DNA from: Bdellovibrio sp.
GTDB taxonomy: Bacteria; Bdellovibrionota; Bacteriovoracia; Bacteriovoracales; Bacteriovoracaceae
Assembly (NCBI GenBank): GCA_020720455.1
Contig: DYOQ01000001.1
Span: 1-64,000 of the forward strand
Length of the DNA: 64,000 nucleotides
Reading direction: 5' to 3'
Of this stretch, positions 16,732-25,853 are shown in pieces. Numbering within the stretch: position 1 is the first letter of the stretch; each line of letters starts with the position of its first letter. A program made the position numbers and the translations under genes. Below the pieces are notes generated by a model. That model was not told the DNA's origin and ran no database searches. It saw nothing but the letters and a program-made list of their open reading frames with translations.

Positions 16732-18510
16732 TCAATCTAATTTCTTTCTGATGTCACTATTCTCAGGTAGGTACCAGAAAAAATATCTGCGTTGCTCGGC
16801 CCTCTCATTCGTTTTGCTTGCAACATAAACAGCTTCGCCCGAATATGGATCAATGCCTGTGTAATACATTACTGACGATAATGTCATAGGGGTCGGCGTG
16901 AAATCTTGAATCTGTTCAAGTTTATAACCAAGGCTTTTCGTTTCCTTTGCTAAATGTTCCATCTCTTTCAAACCACAACCAGGATGGGCAGAAATAAAAT
17001 ACGGCGTAATCTCTCTTCTTTTTCCAGAAGCATTAACACGTGCTATTTTATCAAATAGTTTTTTTATTTTTTTAAACTGTTCAAATGATGGTTTTCTCAT
17101 CAACCTTAACACCTCTTCGTCACAATGTTCTGGTGCAACTTTAAACCTACCAGAGGTATGGTCATTTACCATTTTTTTCAAATACTCTTCCTGAGAACTA
17201 CCTTCACCTATTCTTTCTTCGAGAATTAAATCGTATCTAATACCGCTAGTAGTAAATAGATGTTTTATATTTGATAACTGTTCTACTGCCTTAAACAACT
17301 CCAAAATATGTGAGTGATCGATATTTAAATTTTTACAAACCTTAGGATATATACAAGAAAACCTAGAGCATTTTTCACATACAGCAAGAATCTTTCCCTC
17401 CATCATATACATATTAGCACTTGGGCCACCAAGATCACTTATCACGCCATCAAATCCATCAACTTTGGAAATTTTTTTAACCTCTTCTACTATTGATCCC
17501 TTTGACCTACTTGAAACAAATTTACCTTGATGAGCAGAAATTGAACAAAAGCTACACCCCCCAAAACACCCACGGTGAGTATTTACTGAGCCTTTAATCA
17601 TATCATAAGCAGAAATCCGGCCTTTTCCCTTATACCTAGGATGTGGTATTCTGAAAAAATCTAGATCGTAGTAACTATCAATCTCTTGAGTTGTAAGCGG
17701 TGGGTATGGTGGATTAATTACTACAATTTTCTCTCCTGTTTTTTGTAGCAATCTAGCACCACTAAGTTTATTTGACTCTGTCTCAATTATAACAAAATTT
17801 TCAGCAAACTTCTTTTTGTCTTCAAGGCAATCTTCATGTGAATTGAGTGCGAGTGTCTCCCATTTTTTATTCTCAGACAGATCACAATCATTAATCAAAA
17901 CAGACGTTTGTTTAATAGTATTAATCGTCTTAAATGGAACTCCTCGCTGAAGGAGTTTAACCAACTCTCCAAGCGGTTTTTCACCACCTCCATAAACAAG
18001 AAGGTCTGCTCCACTACTCTGCAAAATTGATGGCATTAAGCTGTTTGACCAATAATCGTAATGTGTACTTCTTCTTAGCGATGCTTCAATTCCACCAATA
18101 ACTACATTACTATCTGGATAGAGTTGCTTTAAAATTTTAGTATAAACATTAACTGCATAATCTGGCCGAAAACCTGCACGCTCTCCAGGAGTATAGGCAT
18201 CATTAGACCGCAACCGTTTATTGCCAGTATAATGGTTTACCATTGAATCCATATTTCCAGATGTAACAGCAAAAAACAAATTTGGGACACCTAATTTTTT
18301 AAAATCTCTTAAATCATCTTTCCAGTTTGGCTGAGGAACTACACCAACAGTCAAGCCTAATGATTCCAAAAAACGGGTAATGATCGCCGAACCAAAAGAC
18401 GGGTGATCAACATACGCATCACCTGTAATTAAAACAACATCAACACTTGAAAGTTGAAGATTTGCAAGATCTTTTTTGTTTATTGGAGGCCATCGCAAAC
18501 TACTCTCCAT
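16732..18510 (-). CDS. ygiQ: YgiQ family radical SAM protein, 592 aa
   Basis: Cytosolic radical S-adenosylmethionine enzyme of unknown reaction. It has the conserved YgiQ N-terminus (VLITGDAYVDHPSFG, then IGGIEASLRRSTHYDYW) and the iron-sulfur motif C315-x3-C319-x2-C322 in HRGCFGGCSFCSISAHQGK. The C-terminal FKVAPEHCDEEVLRLMRKP and DFTPTPMTLSSVMYYTG are also typical. Length is slightly below the E. coli protein (~740), lacking its C-terminal tail. The ATG at 18510 lies inside the end of the preceding propeller gene (11-base overlap), so the two are probably co-translated. Confidence 0.95.
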   Translation of the reverse strand: MESSLRWPPINKKDLANLQLSSVDVVLITGDAYVDHPSFGSAIITRFLESLGLTVGVVPQPNWKDDLRDFKKLGVPNLFFAVTSGNMDSMVNHYTGNKRLRSNDAYTPGERAGFRPDYAVNVYTKILKQLYPDSNVVIGGIEASLRRSTHYDYWSNSLMPSILQSSGADLLVYGGGEKPLGELVKLLQRGVPFKTINTIKQTSVLINDCDLSENKKWETLALNSHEDCLEDKKKFAENFVIIETESNKLSGARLLQKTGEKIVVINPPYPPLTTQEIDSYYDLDFFRIPHPRYKGKGRISAYDMIKGSVNTHRGCFGGCSFCSISAHQGKFVSSRSKGSIVEEVKKISKVDGFDGVISDLGGPSANMYMMEGKILAVCEKCSRFSCIYPKVCKNLNIDHSHILELFKAVEQLSNIKHLFTTSGIRYDLILEERIGEGSSQEEYLKKMVNDHTSGRFKVAPEHCDEEVLRLMRKPSFEQFKKIKKLFDKIARVNASGKRREITPYFISAHPGCGLKEMEHLAKETKSLGYKLEQIQDFTPTPMTLSSVMYYTGIDPYSGEAVYVASKTNERAEQRRYFFWYLPENSDIRKKLD

Positions 18511-19555
18511 CTCTTACTATTAGTCCAAGATTTACAACTATATTCTGCTCACTAGCAACAACTAGCTCTCCACTATCTTTAGATGTTACTCCTTCCATTT
18601 GAAGCTTACTACCAAGAGTAATCGTTGCTAACAACTCACCATTAATGGCCAGCTGATGTACCATATTAGAATCATCACTAACTACAAACAGCGTCCTTGT
18701 TTGTCTATCAAAATGAATGGCCGATAAATCGAGAGCTGGCCGTCCTATTTTCTCATTTCCAAGAAGAGTTTTAGTCATCGCATTTTCGACAACCACACGC
18801 TCGGACAAATCTAGGCCATCCTTAAATTTCTCAGGTAAAACAAAACTCTCAATTCTCATCGTCGGAAAATCTTTTGAATCTTTTGTATGATCTCCCTCTA
18901 TAGCAACATATACAGTTCTAGTTTCTGCATCATAAGTAATCCCTTCTGGCCCTTTATTGTTAACCAGCTTTCTGGCTTCGTCATTTCCATTATTAAATAC
19001 GACTCGAGTTAACTCATCAGGTGTAATCTTTTTCTCGTCATCTTCTATTTCGCCGATATATAGCTCACCTATTTCATTAACCAAAGCTAGTATTGGTGCT
19101 TTCTTACCCATCTCAATAAATGTTATTCCTTCAAAATCATTTTGCATCCCAGGATTTTGATTGCCAGGAGTGACTTTATTTTCAAAGCCAACCATCTTAA
19201 CCTCGTGAACTATTTTAAATTTATCATCCAAAACGTACACTTTTGGGTCAGAATCAGCATTGCCGTTTGTAATGCCGTAATAAAGAGACATCTGTGGGAT
19301 ATAGGCTATTCCTGATAGGTTCAAAATTGGCTTGCTCTCTCCAGAGTCAGTTAGAACTTCAAGTTCATAACTCTTACCGTTTCCTAATTTTTCACCGTTA
19401 CCATCAAAGGCATTAATGGAAAAAGGGATATCTGCGCCTTTTTTTGTTTTTCCAACATCATCACCACCAGCTATGGATAAATTAAGTGCTGAGATAACAA
19501 CAGGAATGATTAATATTAAAAAATAACGACCAAGCATAGTATTAAAATTTATCAT
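18500..19555 (-). CDS. exported SdiA-regulated-domain (YjiK-like) beta-propeller protein, 351 aa
   Basis: N-terminal hydrophobic segment (YFLILIIPVVISALNLSIAGG) indicates export. The rest shows repeated propeller-type strands: LSGIAYIPQMSLYYGITNG, DFEGITFIEMG, GPEGITYDAETRTVYVAIEG, DLSAIHFDRQTRTLFVVSDD and LQMEGVTSKDSGELVVASE. The repeated EGIT/SAI blades match the SdiA-regulated / phytase-like esterase propeller families, periplasmic proteins of poorly known role. GAGGA lies upstream of the ATG at 19555. It overlaps the radical SAM gene by 11 bases; a functional link is not established. Confidence 0.8.
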   Translation of the reverse strand: MINFNTMLGRYFLILIIPVVISALNLSIAGGDDVGKTKKGADIPFSINAFDGNGEKLGNGKSYELEVLTDSGESKPILNLSGIAYIPQMSLYYGITNGNADSDPKVYVLDDKFKIVHEVKMVGFENKVTPGNQNPGMQNDFEGITFIEMGKKAPILALVNEIGELYIGEIEDDEKKITPDELTRVVFNNGNDEARKLVNNKGPEGITYDAETRTVYVAIEGDHTKDSKDFPTMRIESFVLPEKFKDGLDLSERVVVENAMTKTLLGNEKIGRPALDLSAIHFDRQTRTLFVVSDDSNMVHQLAINGELLATITLGSKLQMEGVTSKDSGELVVASEQNIVVNLGLIVRDGE

Positions 19556-19734
19556 CTTTCATCCTCGAAATACGTAATGTTGTAATATTAACCTTAAAAC
19601 AGATTACTTTCTGACTATTACCCATAATTACATACCCCCCTGTAAAAAAACTAGACAAAAACAGTCAGGCAACAATCTTGGCCACCAAATTTTGCCATCT
19701 TGAAGTAAGAAAAAGATTCAGCGAGAATATAACT

Positions 19735-20415
19735 ATGTTATACAACACACCAAACACTCCTGTTTTAATCAAAAAAATTGCTCTAAAGATATGGAAAATC
19801 AGATCGGAGATTGAGGCGATAATTAGAAACAGCGTAACTGAAGATAAGCAAATAGACCTAAAAAATCTCCAAGAAAAATACGAAAAAATAACATCAAGCT
19901 CAAACGTTGATGGGGTGGCTTCTCCTAGTGGTGAAACAGAAGAGATTTTAATTTCAGCGGAAGATAATCTAGATACATCTGATTCTGCAACGAATGATAT
20001 TGAAAAAGATAGCTCGGGAATGATAGTTATAAAACAGTTTCGACCAGACATTCCAGAAAATGATTTAATGAATGCTTCGATGTTATTATCTGAAATATAC
20101 ATGGATACTGTTTTTTTCTTTACTGAGAAAAACTTGTTAGAAGGCCAAATCATTGCCATGGAATTTCTTGTACCAAAAAAGTTTATTCTAAAAGCCGAAA
20201 TCATATATTGTAGACCTTATTCTAAAGCGAGCAGAATTATTGGAAAAAACAGGCTACCTTACCGAGCATATGCAAAATTAATTTTAAGCGAAGAAGGAAG
20301 TCGTTCGATGCTACGTGAATTTCTACAGTCGATTGCCATTGATACTTCCTTGTTAGATGCTAACAAGGAAAAGAACAATGAAGATGATGATTTTAGCGAA
20401 CTAAATAATCTCTAA
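19735..20415 (+). CDS. protein of unknown function, possibly PilZ-like C-terminus, 226 aa
   Basis: The start chosen is the ATG at 19735; a TTG at 19678 would add 19 residues without a better ribosome site. Residues 1-~60 are a basic helical region, followed by a Ser/Glu/Asp-rich linker, then a ~100-residue beta-rich domain (DTVFFFTEKNLLEGQIIAME, FVLPKK-like strand, KAEIIYCRPYSKASR) reminiscent of the PilZ barrel but without a clear RxxxR or NxSxxG motif. The acidic C-terminus ends EDDDFSELNNL. It may be a degenerate c-di-GMP-type domain; confidence in that is low. It is convergent with the FecR gene, overlapping by four bases. Confidence 0.7.
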   Translation: MLYNTPNTPVLIKKIALKIWKIRSEIEAIIRNSVTEDKQIDLKNLQEKYEKITSSSNVDGVASPSGETEEILISAEDNLDTSDSATNDIEKDSSGMIVIKQFRPDIPENDLMNASMLLSEIYMDTVFFFTEKNLLEGQIIAMEFLVPKKFILKAEIIYCRPYSKASRIIGKNRLPYRAYAKLILSEEGSRSMLREFLQSIAIDTSLLDANKEKNNEDDDFSELNNL

Positions 20416-21536
20416 TAATTATAATACCTGTCATACGCGTCTTTGCCACTATCTTCAACATCATTAAGCGTAGGCTTTTCTAAGTTTTTTGGTTCTACTA
20501 CTTGCTCTGTAATTTGATTGTTAAGATTAACCATCACTGCCTTTTCACTATTCTTTACGCTCTCGCTTGCCACAAATCCTTTTTGGGCATCAAGGGCCAA
20601 ACCTTTGGGCGGAACATACTCTCCACTTACAGAGACCCCTCCTGCATTGTCATCAACAAAAACCTTTAGCTTATCATCGTAAGCACTAGCAGCACTTGGT
20701 TGAACATAGATCCCTGTATTAATATCCAAGATACCTCCAGAACGAGGATGAAACCTTGACGTTGTATTATTAAACTTACCTTCAACCTTCGCAGCTTTTT
20801 CTTTGTCTGTATCCACTTTAGCGAACTCTTGCTCAGTCTTAACAATTTCTTTTGCTATCTCTTTTTCTGATATTTTAGGTTTCTCATGAAACTCTTTATT
20901 GAGTTTAATAATCGTATACTGTTTAGGCGAAATTCTCACTGGTTCCGTCTCATTTTTAAGTCTTTCATTCACAAAACTTAGCTCACCTTTTTGTACTAAA
21001 ATTGGTGCTGCAAGTGCTTTTACTATCTCTTTTTCTTTTATCATCTCTTTCGCTTCAACCTTCTTCATTGCAACTTTTCCCTCAATAGTCAGAAGGGTCG
21101 TCATTTTATTTATTTCGTTATAGGTCGTCTGAAAATTTGTACCTCTAACTCCCATCGCTGCAGTTTTTGTCTTAACGAAAAATGAATCTTTATCATCTTT
21201 ACTATTCTTTATTACGGCCGCTCTTATTTTACCCGTCAGCAAATTTACAACGCCTTTTGCAGACTCTTCAGTGACCCTAACAACAATTTTACTATTTGGG
21301 CCAACTGTCACTTGAGATTTATCTAAATATTCAACGACGACAACACTTCTTCTCTCTGTGACAATTGAGCTATCACTTGGTAGTTTAAGTCCTTCCTTAA
21401 TCTGTTCAGCAGCTTTCATACCAGGAAGCAACACCGTTGCACTTCCTCTCGTTTTTACTATACTAGCAACATATTTCGGAGTTGCGTAAAGAGAGAGTGA
21501 CATAACAATTGTTGACAAGAATAATAAAGAACGCAT
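20412..21536 (-). CDS. exported FecR domain protein, 374 aa
   Basis: Signal peptide (MRSLLFLSTIVMSLSLYA) followed by a FecR domain at ~25-165: VASIVKTRGSATVL, SIVTERRSVVVVEYLDKSQV, VGPNSKIVVR, GVVNLLTGKIRAAVIK and the hallmark KTAAMGVRGTNFQTTY. No anti-sigma membrane helix is present, so this is the stand-alone periplasmic FecR type rather than a sigma-factor regulator. The remaining ~200 residues are low-complexity, Lys/Glu-rich. GGAGCAAAGG precedes the ATG at 21536. Partner unknown; the divergent gene at 21635 is also an envelope protein. Confidence 0.88.
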   Translation of the reverse strand: MRSLLFLSTIVMSLSLYATPKYVASIVKTRGSATVLLPGMKAAEQIKEGLKLPSDSSIVTERRSVVVVEYLDKSQVTVGPNSKIVVRVTEESAKGVVNLLTGKIRAAVIKNSKDDKDSFFVKTKTAAMGVRGTNFQTTYNEINKMTTLLTIEGKVAMKKVEAKEMIKEKEIVKALAAPILVQKGELSFVNERLKNETEPVRISPKQYTIIKLNKEFHEKPKISEKEIAKEIVKTEQEFAKVDTDKEKAAKVEGKFNNTTSRFHPRSGGILDINTGIYVQPSAASAYDDKLKVFVDDNAGGVSVSGEYVPPKGLALDAQKGFVASESVKNSEKAVMVNLNNQITEQVVEPKNLEKPTLNDVEDSGKDAYDRYYNY

Positions 21537-21593
21537 GCCTTTGCTCCATTTTTTTTAGAGAAACATATAGAAACTTCAGTCATATTAACATAA

Positions 21594-21623
21594 AATATAA
21601 ATCCATATAGAAGAATTTTTCAA
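21594..21623 (-). promoter_or_regulatory. putative sigma-70-type promoter of the FecR gene
   Basis: On the minus strand TTGAAA (21618-21623) and TATATT (21594-21599) are 18 bases apart, each matching the consensus at five of six positions. The leader to the ATG at 21536 would be about 50 bases. The -35 box overlaps the ribosome site of the divergent gene at 21635. Confidence 0.4.
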
Positions 21624-21634
21624 AGGTAGTGTGT

Positions 21635-22351
21635 ATGAAACTTATTCTCTCAACAATTGTTTTACTATTTTCAATTTCTACATTTTCTAAAGATGAGGTT
21701 GAACTCAACTATCCAGAGCTAATGGTTACCCCAAAAGCTTCTGAACGAATTACGCTTGAAGCGATGAAGGAACACAAGGAGAGATGGCACAAGGTACACT
21801 TGCCAATGCTCTCTTCTGCGATGATGACAGTAATTGCTGGTGGTGTGCAACTTAGTTACTATGACAGGCGTGATGACCCTCATAAGAAATCTGCACTTGT
21901 CGGATTGGTAGTTGGCGGTAGCTGGCTTATACTTGATACATACATGGCGAAATTTTATGAAGCTTATCAATCAAGCTATGAAGATAATAAAAAGCTTCCA
22001 GAAAGAACCGTGCGTGAAAAACTTATTAAGGAACGCTTAGCTGAAGAAGAAATAAATAGACTAAGCAGCTTAGCAACAAGAATGAAATGGCTATCAGCTG
22101 TGACAAACGTAGCAGCTGGCGGATACATGGTTGAAAACGCAAGAAAAGATTCAATTGCAAAAGTTACCGGAGCGCTAGCTATCGCAACAGCACTTGCACC
22201 TGTTGTTTTTCCTAATCGCTGGAATGATGTTGCAAAAGAGCAAAGTAATTATAAAAAGAAAATTTTTGCACCAATAGTTCACTCTACAATTTTCTCTGAT
22301 CCTAAGAGTAACAGTGCTGTTCCGGGAATCATGCTTTCGATGTTATTCTAA
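21635..22351 (+). CDS. exported/membrane protein of unknown function, 238 aa
   Basis: ATG at 21635 follows AAAGG (a GTG at 21629 is the alternative). Signal peptide MKLILSTIVLLFSISTFS. Further hydrophobic stretches occur around MLSSAMMTVIAGGVQLSYY, SALVGLVVGGSWLILDTY, LSAVTNVAAGGYM and VTGALAIATALAPVVF, giving about four weak transmembrane or amphipathic helices in two similar pairs, separated by a charged helical region. No family recognised. Its 3' end overlaps by nine bases the convergent gene at 22343. Confidence 0.75.
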   Translation: MKLILSTIVLLFSISTFSKDEVELNYPELMVTPKASERITLEAMKEHKERWHKVHLPMLSSAMMTVIAGGVQLSYYDRRDDPHKKSALVGLVVGGSWLILDTYMAKFYEAYQSSYEDNKKLPERTVREKLIKERLAEEEINRLSSLATRMKWLSAVTNVAAGGYMVENARKDSIAKVTGALAIATALAPVVFPNRWNDVAKEQSNYKKKIFAPIVHSTIFSDPKSNSAVPGIMLSMLF

Positions 22352-23143
22352 CTCTTTTTTCTTAGATGAGAGATTTGCCATCTGAAGCGAAAAACTAACT
22401 GGATCCTTTCCAACTGCCGCTGGAGCATCTCCACTAATTGCATAAGCATATGCTTTAGTAAAATTAGTATATGCAGCTGGCCCATTTTTCATTGTGCTCT
22501 CTGCGACCTCAAGCGCTTTAAATGTTGGTAAGCTTGGCCCAGAACTATCTACAAGAAAATAGTAAAGATTTGTAAACGATTCACCTATTCTCTTTTCATA
22601 CTTAGCACCATACACAGAGATCCTTCCAGCTAACTCTGAACAAGTTTGATAGGGTAAATTTAAATCTTTTTGGGTACAAAAAAGGGCCAAATGGCCAAAA
22701 TCATCCATGACGCTCTCGATGCTTCCATCAATATCAATCGTCAATTTTAGAGCTAACTTCAAAGCATCACCTGCGCTTAAGTCCAAATATTTTTGCAAAT
22801 AAGATTGTTTAAAGAGCGCAATAAATGTTTCTGCATACTTCGTCTCTTTTTCTGCAAATCTTTTTGCAATTTTCAAAGACGTATTACTATCTATACCAGA
22901 TTCAATTAACATTTTACTAACTGATATAAACCGACCAGCGGCCCCTGTACACCCAGCTGCAACACTATTAGCAATACTTACTAAGTCAGCATCTTTTAAC
23001 TTAAACTGTTTCTGTTCATTTAAAAAACCAACTACAGTTATAAACTCTCTAGTTGATAAACACTCTTCAAATTTTTCTTCTTTCTCTTTAGCAATTAGTG
23101 AAAAAGAAATGATAAATAAAACTGTCACAATTAATTTATACAT
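22343..23143 (-). CDS. exported protein of unknown function, 266 aa
   Basis: The start is the ATG at 23143 preceded by AGGGG (a longer frame from 23167 runs into the terminator hairpin). Signal peptide MYKLIVTVLFIISFSLIA, then a mature protein with several cysteines (FEECLSTREF, AAGCTGAAGRF, LALFCTQKDLN, YQTCSELAGR) that could pair in the periplasm. Predominantly alpha-helical, with no family recognised. It lies downstream of flgE but is separated from it by a strong terminator, so it probably has its own promoter or depends on read-through. Confidence 0.75.
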   Translation of the reverse strand: MYKLIVTVLFIISFSLIAKEKEEKFEECLSTREFITVVGFLNEQKQFKLKDADLVSIANSVAAGCTGAAGRFISVSKMLIESGIDSNTSLKIAKRFAEKETKYAETFIALFKQSYLQKYLDLSAGDALKLALKLTIDIDGSIESVMDDFGHLALFCTQKDLNLPYQTCSELAGRISVYGAKYEKRIGESFTNLYYFLVDSSGPSLPTFKALEVAESTMKNGPAAYTNFTKAYAYAISGDAPAAVGKDPVSFSLQMANLSSKKKELE

Positions 23144-23160
23144 AACAGGGCCCCTCATCA

Positions 23161-23194
23161 AAAACAACTAGGGTTGCTACACCCTAGTTGTTTT
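23161..23194 (-). terminator. rho-independent terminator of the flagellar operon
   Basis: A perfect 14-base stem (AAAACAACTAGGGT / ACCCTAGTTGTTTT) with a 6-base loop at 23175-23180 ends in a T-run on the minus strand, 20 bases after the flgE stop codon. The same structure also has T-residues on the plus strand, so it could act in both directions. Confidence 0.85.
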
Positions 23195-23213
23195 AAGTAT
23201 CAATTAAACGCTA

Positions 23214-24494
23214 TTAACGTTTAAGATTTAAAATCTCTTGCAACATCTGATCTGCAGTTGTGATCGTTCTTGCATTTGCTTGAAAATCCCTCTGCGTTGT
23301 CATCAAACTAACAAACTCTGAAGCGATATCAACGTTCGATAACTCTATCGATTTTGATAACAAGCTACCTCTTCCTGCTTGTCCAGGTTTACCAAATGCA
23401 GCCTGACCAGATAGCTTACTCTCTTTTAGCAAGTTCTTTCCAACTTTGAACAACCCTTCGTTGTTTTCAAACTTAGCGATACCAATTTGAGCAATATCTC
23501 TTGATTCACCGTTATTATATACAGCTGTCAAAATACCTGAGTCGTTAAAAGATAAACTTGTTAGTGTCGCAGCACTTGCTCCATCTTGAGTATGCCTTGC
23601 CACAGCGCTATTTGAACCATATTGAGTAGTCGCCTCAAGTCCGTTTCCACCTTCATTAAGAGCAATACCAAAATCAAACTTAATCTTTTGATCTTGACCA
23701 GCACCTTTATTAAAATTAAAAGAGTTATTTCCCTCTTGCTCCTCTTCTAATACACCCTTAGGTGAAAACTTTAACTTACCAGATGCCATCTCAACTAGTG
23801 TTCCTTCAGTCCCACCTTCTGCATCCTTGCCATCGGCCATAACGTGGTATTCCCACAGATTTTTATCCGTCTTATTAAAATATGCCGTTACCAGTCTTGC
23901 TGTACCAACGTTATCATAAACTGTTAAGCTAGTATTAAACGTAGAAGTATCCTCTGGCTTTTCAGGATTAAACTGAAGAACATCTGCTCTTGAATCTAGG
24001 TTCATATTTACTTTTACGAACTCTGTTGCTTGAGCTGGAATTGTTGTACTACCAAGTCTAACAGAGCCAACTTTTTCACTTATTGTTCCATCCTCTTTTG
24101 CCTCATAACCAATTACTTCATACTCATCGGATGAGACAAGAACTCCCTCTTTATTAAAGTGAAGCGATCCATCTCTCGTGTAACCAGGTCCAAACGGAGC
24201 ATTAACTCTAAAAAATCCATTTCCATTAATAGCTAAATCTGTAATATTTTCTGTTCTCTTGATACTACCCTGTGTAAAGAGTGGCTTGACGTGCGCAAGT
24301 CGTACACCGGCCCCAATCTGGTCTCCACCATCAATACCCCTAAGTGATACTGATAGTACATCTTGAAATTCTGCCCTTGATGATTTAAATCCGTTTGTTC
24401 CAGAATTGGCGATATTATCACTGATGACAGACATCCCACTTCCACTTGCCTCTAATCCAGAAATACCAGTTTGCAATGAACTTAAAATTCCCAT
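23214..24494 (-). CDS. flgE: flagellar hook protein FlgE, 426 aa
   Basis: Builds the flexible hook between rod and filament; exported by the flagellar type III system. The N-terminal rod/hook signature is complete (SLQTGISGLEASGSGMSVI, SDNIANSGTNGFKSSRAEF), the middle has the D1/D2 hook body (NITDLAINGNGFFRV, a beta-rich domain), and the C-terminus ends with ASEFVSLMTTQRDFQANARTI-type helix and LQEILNLKR. ATG at 24494 follows GGAGG; the four upstream residues of the longest frame are not needed. Last gene of the operon, followed by a terminator. Confidence 0.97.
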   Translation of the reverse strand: MGILSSLQTGISGLEASGSGMSVISDNIANSGTNGFKSSRAEFQDVLSVSLRGIDGGDQIGAGVRLAHVKPLFTQGSIKRTENITDLAINGNGFFRVNAPFGPGYTRDGSLHFNKEGVLVSSDEYEVIGYEAKEDGTISEKVGSVRLGSTTIPAQATEFVKVNMNLDSRADVLQFNPEKPEDTSTFNTSLTVYDNVGTARLVTAYFNKTDKNLWEYHVMADGKDAEGGTEGTLVEMASGKLKFSPKGVLEEEQEGNNSFNFNKGAGQDQKIKFDFGIALNEGGNGLEATTQYGSNSAVARHTQDGASAATLTSLSFNDSGILTAVYNNGESRDIAQIGIAKFENNEGLFKVGKNLLKESKLSGQAAFGKPGQAGRGSLLSKSIELSNVDIASEFVSLMTTQRDFQANARTITTADQMLQEILNLKR

Positions 24495-24520
24495 TTGTCC
24501 CTCCAAGACTCTCGTTGGGC

Positions 24521-24542
24521 CTTACACAACTTCAGGTGTAAG
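24521..24542. other. hairpin in the leader of flgE
   Basis: CTTACAC and GTGTAAG pair over seven bases around an 8-base loop, in the 83-base gap between the TIGR02530-type gene and flgE. This is the largest gap in the operon body; the hairpin may tune processing, stability or translation of hook mRNA. Confidence 0.4.
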
Positions 24543-24577
24543 ACATGGCCTCCAGGAAAGGACCGGCCACCAACGTG

Positions 24578-25036
24578 TTATATTATCAACGTAGAATCAA
24601 TTTTGGTAAATACGTTTTCACACATATCATTCTTATCGATAGCAGTGATAATTTTACTGCCGCCGACATCAACGATATAAGCTCCTTTATCCGTAATCAC
24701 CAAAGACTCTTGACCACCCTTCTCCTTTAATTTTGTAATAGCGTTTTTAAGTTTTAAGTACTCTCCGCTATCCATATCAATATTTCTTTCATGCATTCTT
24801 TTAGCAGCATGAATACTCAAATTGATTCCATGGTTCTCTTTTACTTCACCAATTTTTTCTTTTAGCAAGTTCTTAAGTTCATCTTGAAACTTTACTCCCT
24901 GCTCTAAATTTTTATTGGATTCAATATCAGACGGCCGACTATCTTTTAACTTAGTTATTTTAGGAAGGAGAATGTTATCTATCTTACTAGCGACCAAACT
25001 CTGTCTCTCCTGCTTGTTGATAAGCTTTAGCAACAT
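24578..25036 (-). CDS. TIGR02530-type flagellar operon protein, 152 aa
   Basis: Small conserved protein encoded between flgD and flgE in many flagellar operons, of unsettled role in hook assembly. The C-terminal half matches the family pattern: LSIHAAKRMHERNIDM, then LKNAITKLKEKGGQESLVIT, DVGGSKIITAIDKND and ENVFTKIDSTLII. The N-terminal half is charged and helical. The ATG at 25036 lies 50 bases inside the 3' end of flgD in another frame; a start inside the unique region is possible but the upstream ATG keeps the N-terminal helix. Confidence 0.85.
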   Translation of the reverse strand: MLLKLINKQERQSLVASKIDNILLPKITKLKDSRPSDIESNKNLEQGVKFQDELKNLLKEKIGEVKENHGINLSIHAAKRMHERNIDMDSGEYLKLKNAITKLKEKGGQESLVITDKGAYIVDVGGSKIITAIDKNDMCENVFTKIDSTLII

Positions 25037-25853
25037 TGTTCATCTGTTTACCTAAGTCTACAACTCTATCAACTTCATTATGCCTTGGAAGTTTAAATCT
25101 TTCAACATCTCTTAAAAACACCTTTTTTTGCCCATCAAGCTCCAAAACTGTTTCATCATTTTCAAAATAAACAGATGTTACAAGTCCTGAACTTTTCGTC
25201 TGTCCATTAAAAGGTGTCATCGTTTCATCCCAACCATGAACAGATACAGTATAAGGACCTTTTGCTGCTACCGTATTATCTGCTGCAACCCCATTCCATG
25301 TAATGGTTCTATTTCCTTTTGGCACCTCATCCATCTCGATCTGTTTAATCATCCCGTGGTTACCATCATTAATTCTCACTATGAGTTTTTTAGCATTTTG
25401 AGGTAAATAGATTGGAATATCAATATCACCTCTAGTACCCGTGTGTTGAATGGTCATTCCCTCTGTAATTGCTTCTCTTCCAAGAAAACTAGCAGCTACA
25501 AACTTCATCTGGGCCATATCATTCTTATGCGACTCCTTTAGAGTCGTATTCATATTTGTTAACTGTTCTAGCTGAGCAAACTGCGCCAAATCCGCTGCCA
25601 TTTTCTTTTGATCCATTGGTTGCATTGGATCTTGATTGGCAAGTTGATGAGTTAACATTTTCATAAACTCATTTTTACCGAGTTGATTATGTTTATTCCC
25701 ATCTACATACATTGGCCTATCTGTTCGTCCTGCAACTTGATTAAGTACTTCCCCAACATTTTGTTGCGTAGATTGTTTTGCCAAGCTAGGAGTTGTATCC
25801 ATCTTTATTTTATTAAAGGGGTTATGTACTTGAGGTGAACCTATTGTAGGCAT
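24987..25853 (-). CDS. flgD: flagellar hook capping protein FlgD, 288 aa
   Basis: Forms the temporary cap under which FlgE subunits polymerise. The conserved N-terminal export/assembly segment is present (GKNEFMKMLTHQLANQDPMQPMD, MAADLAQFAQLEQLTNMN), followed by the FLGD tudor/FnIII-like domain (FLGREAITEGMTIQHTG, DGNHGMIKQIEMDEVPKG, TITWNGVAADNTVAAKGPY). GAGGG precedes the ATG at 25853, which overlaps the fliK stop as TAATG. The C-terminal ~60 residues overlap the next gene. Confidence 0.95.
   Translation of the reverse strand: MPTIGSPQVHNPFNKIKMDTTPSLAKQSTQQNVGEVLNQVAGRTDRPMYVDGNKHNQLGKNEFMKMLTHQLANQDPMQPMDQKKMAADLAQFAQLEQLTNMNTTLKESHKNDMAQMKFVAASFLGREAITEGMTIQHTGTRGDIDIPIYLPQNAKKLIVRINDGNHGMIKQIEMDEVPKGNRTITWNGVAADNTVAAKGPYTVSVHGWDETMTPFNGQTKSSGLVTSVYFENDETVLELDGQKKVFLRDVERFKLPRHNEVDRVVDLGKQMNNVAKAYQQAGETEFGR

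Noticed and set aside
19590-19720. CTGACT / AGTCAG inverted repeat before the gene at 19735
   Set aside because: Six-base arms about 45 bases apart are expected by chance in AT-rich DNA of this length.
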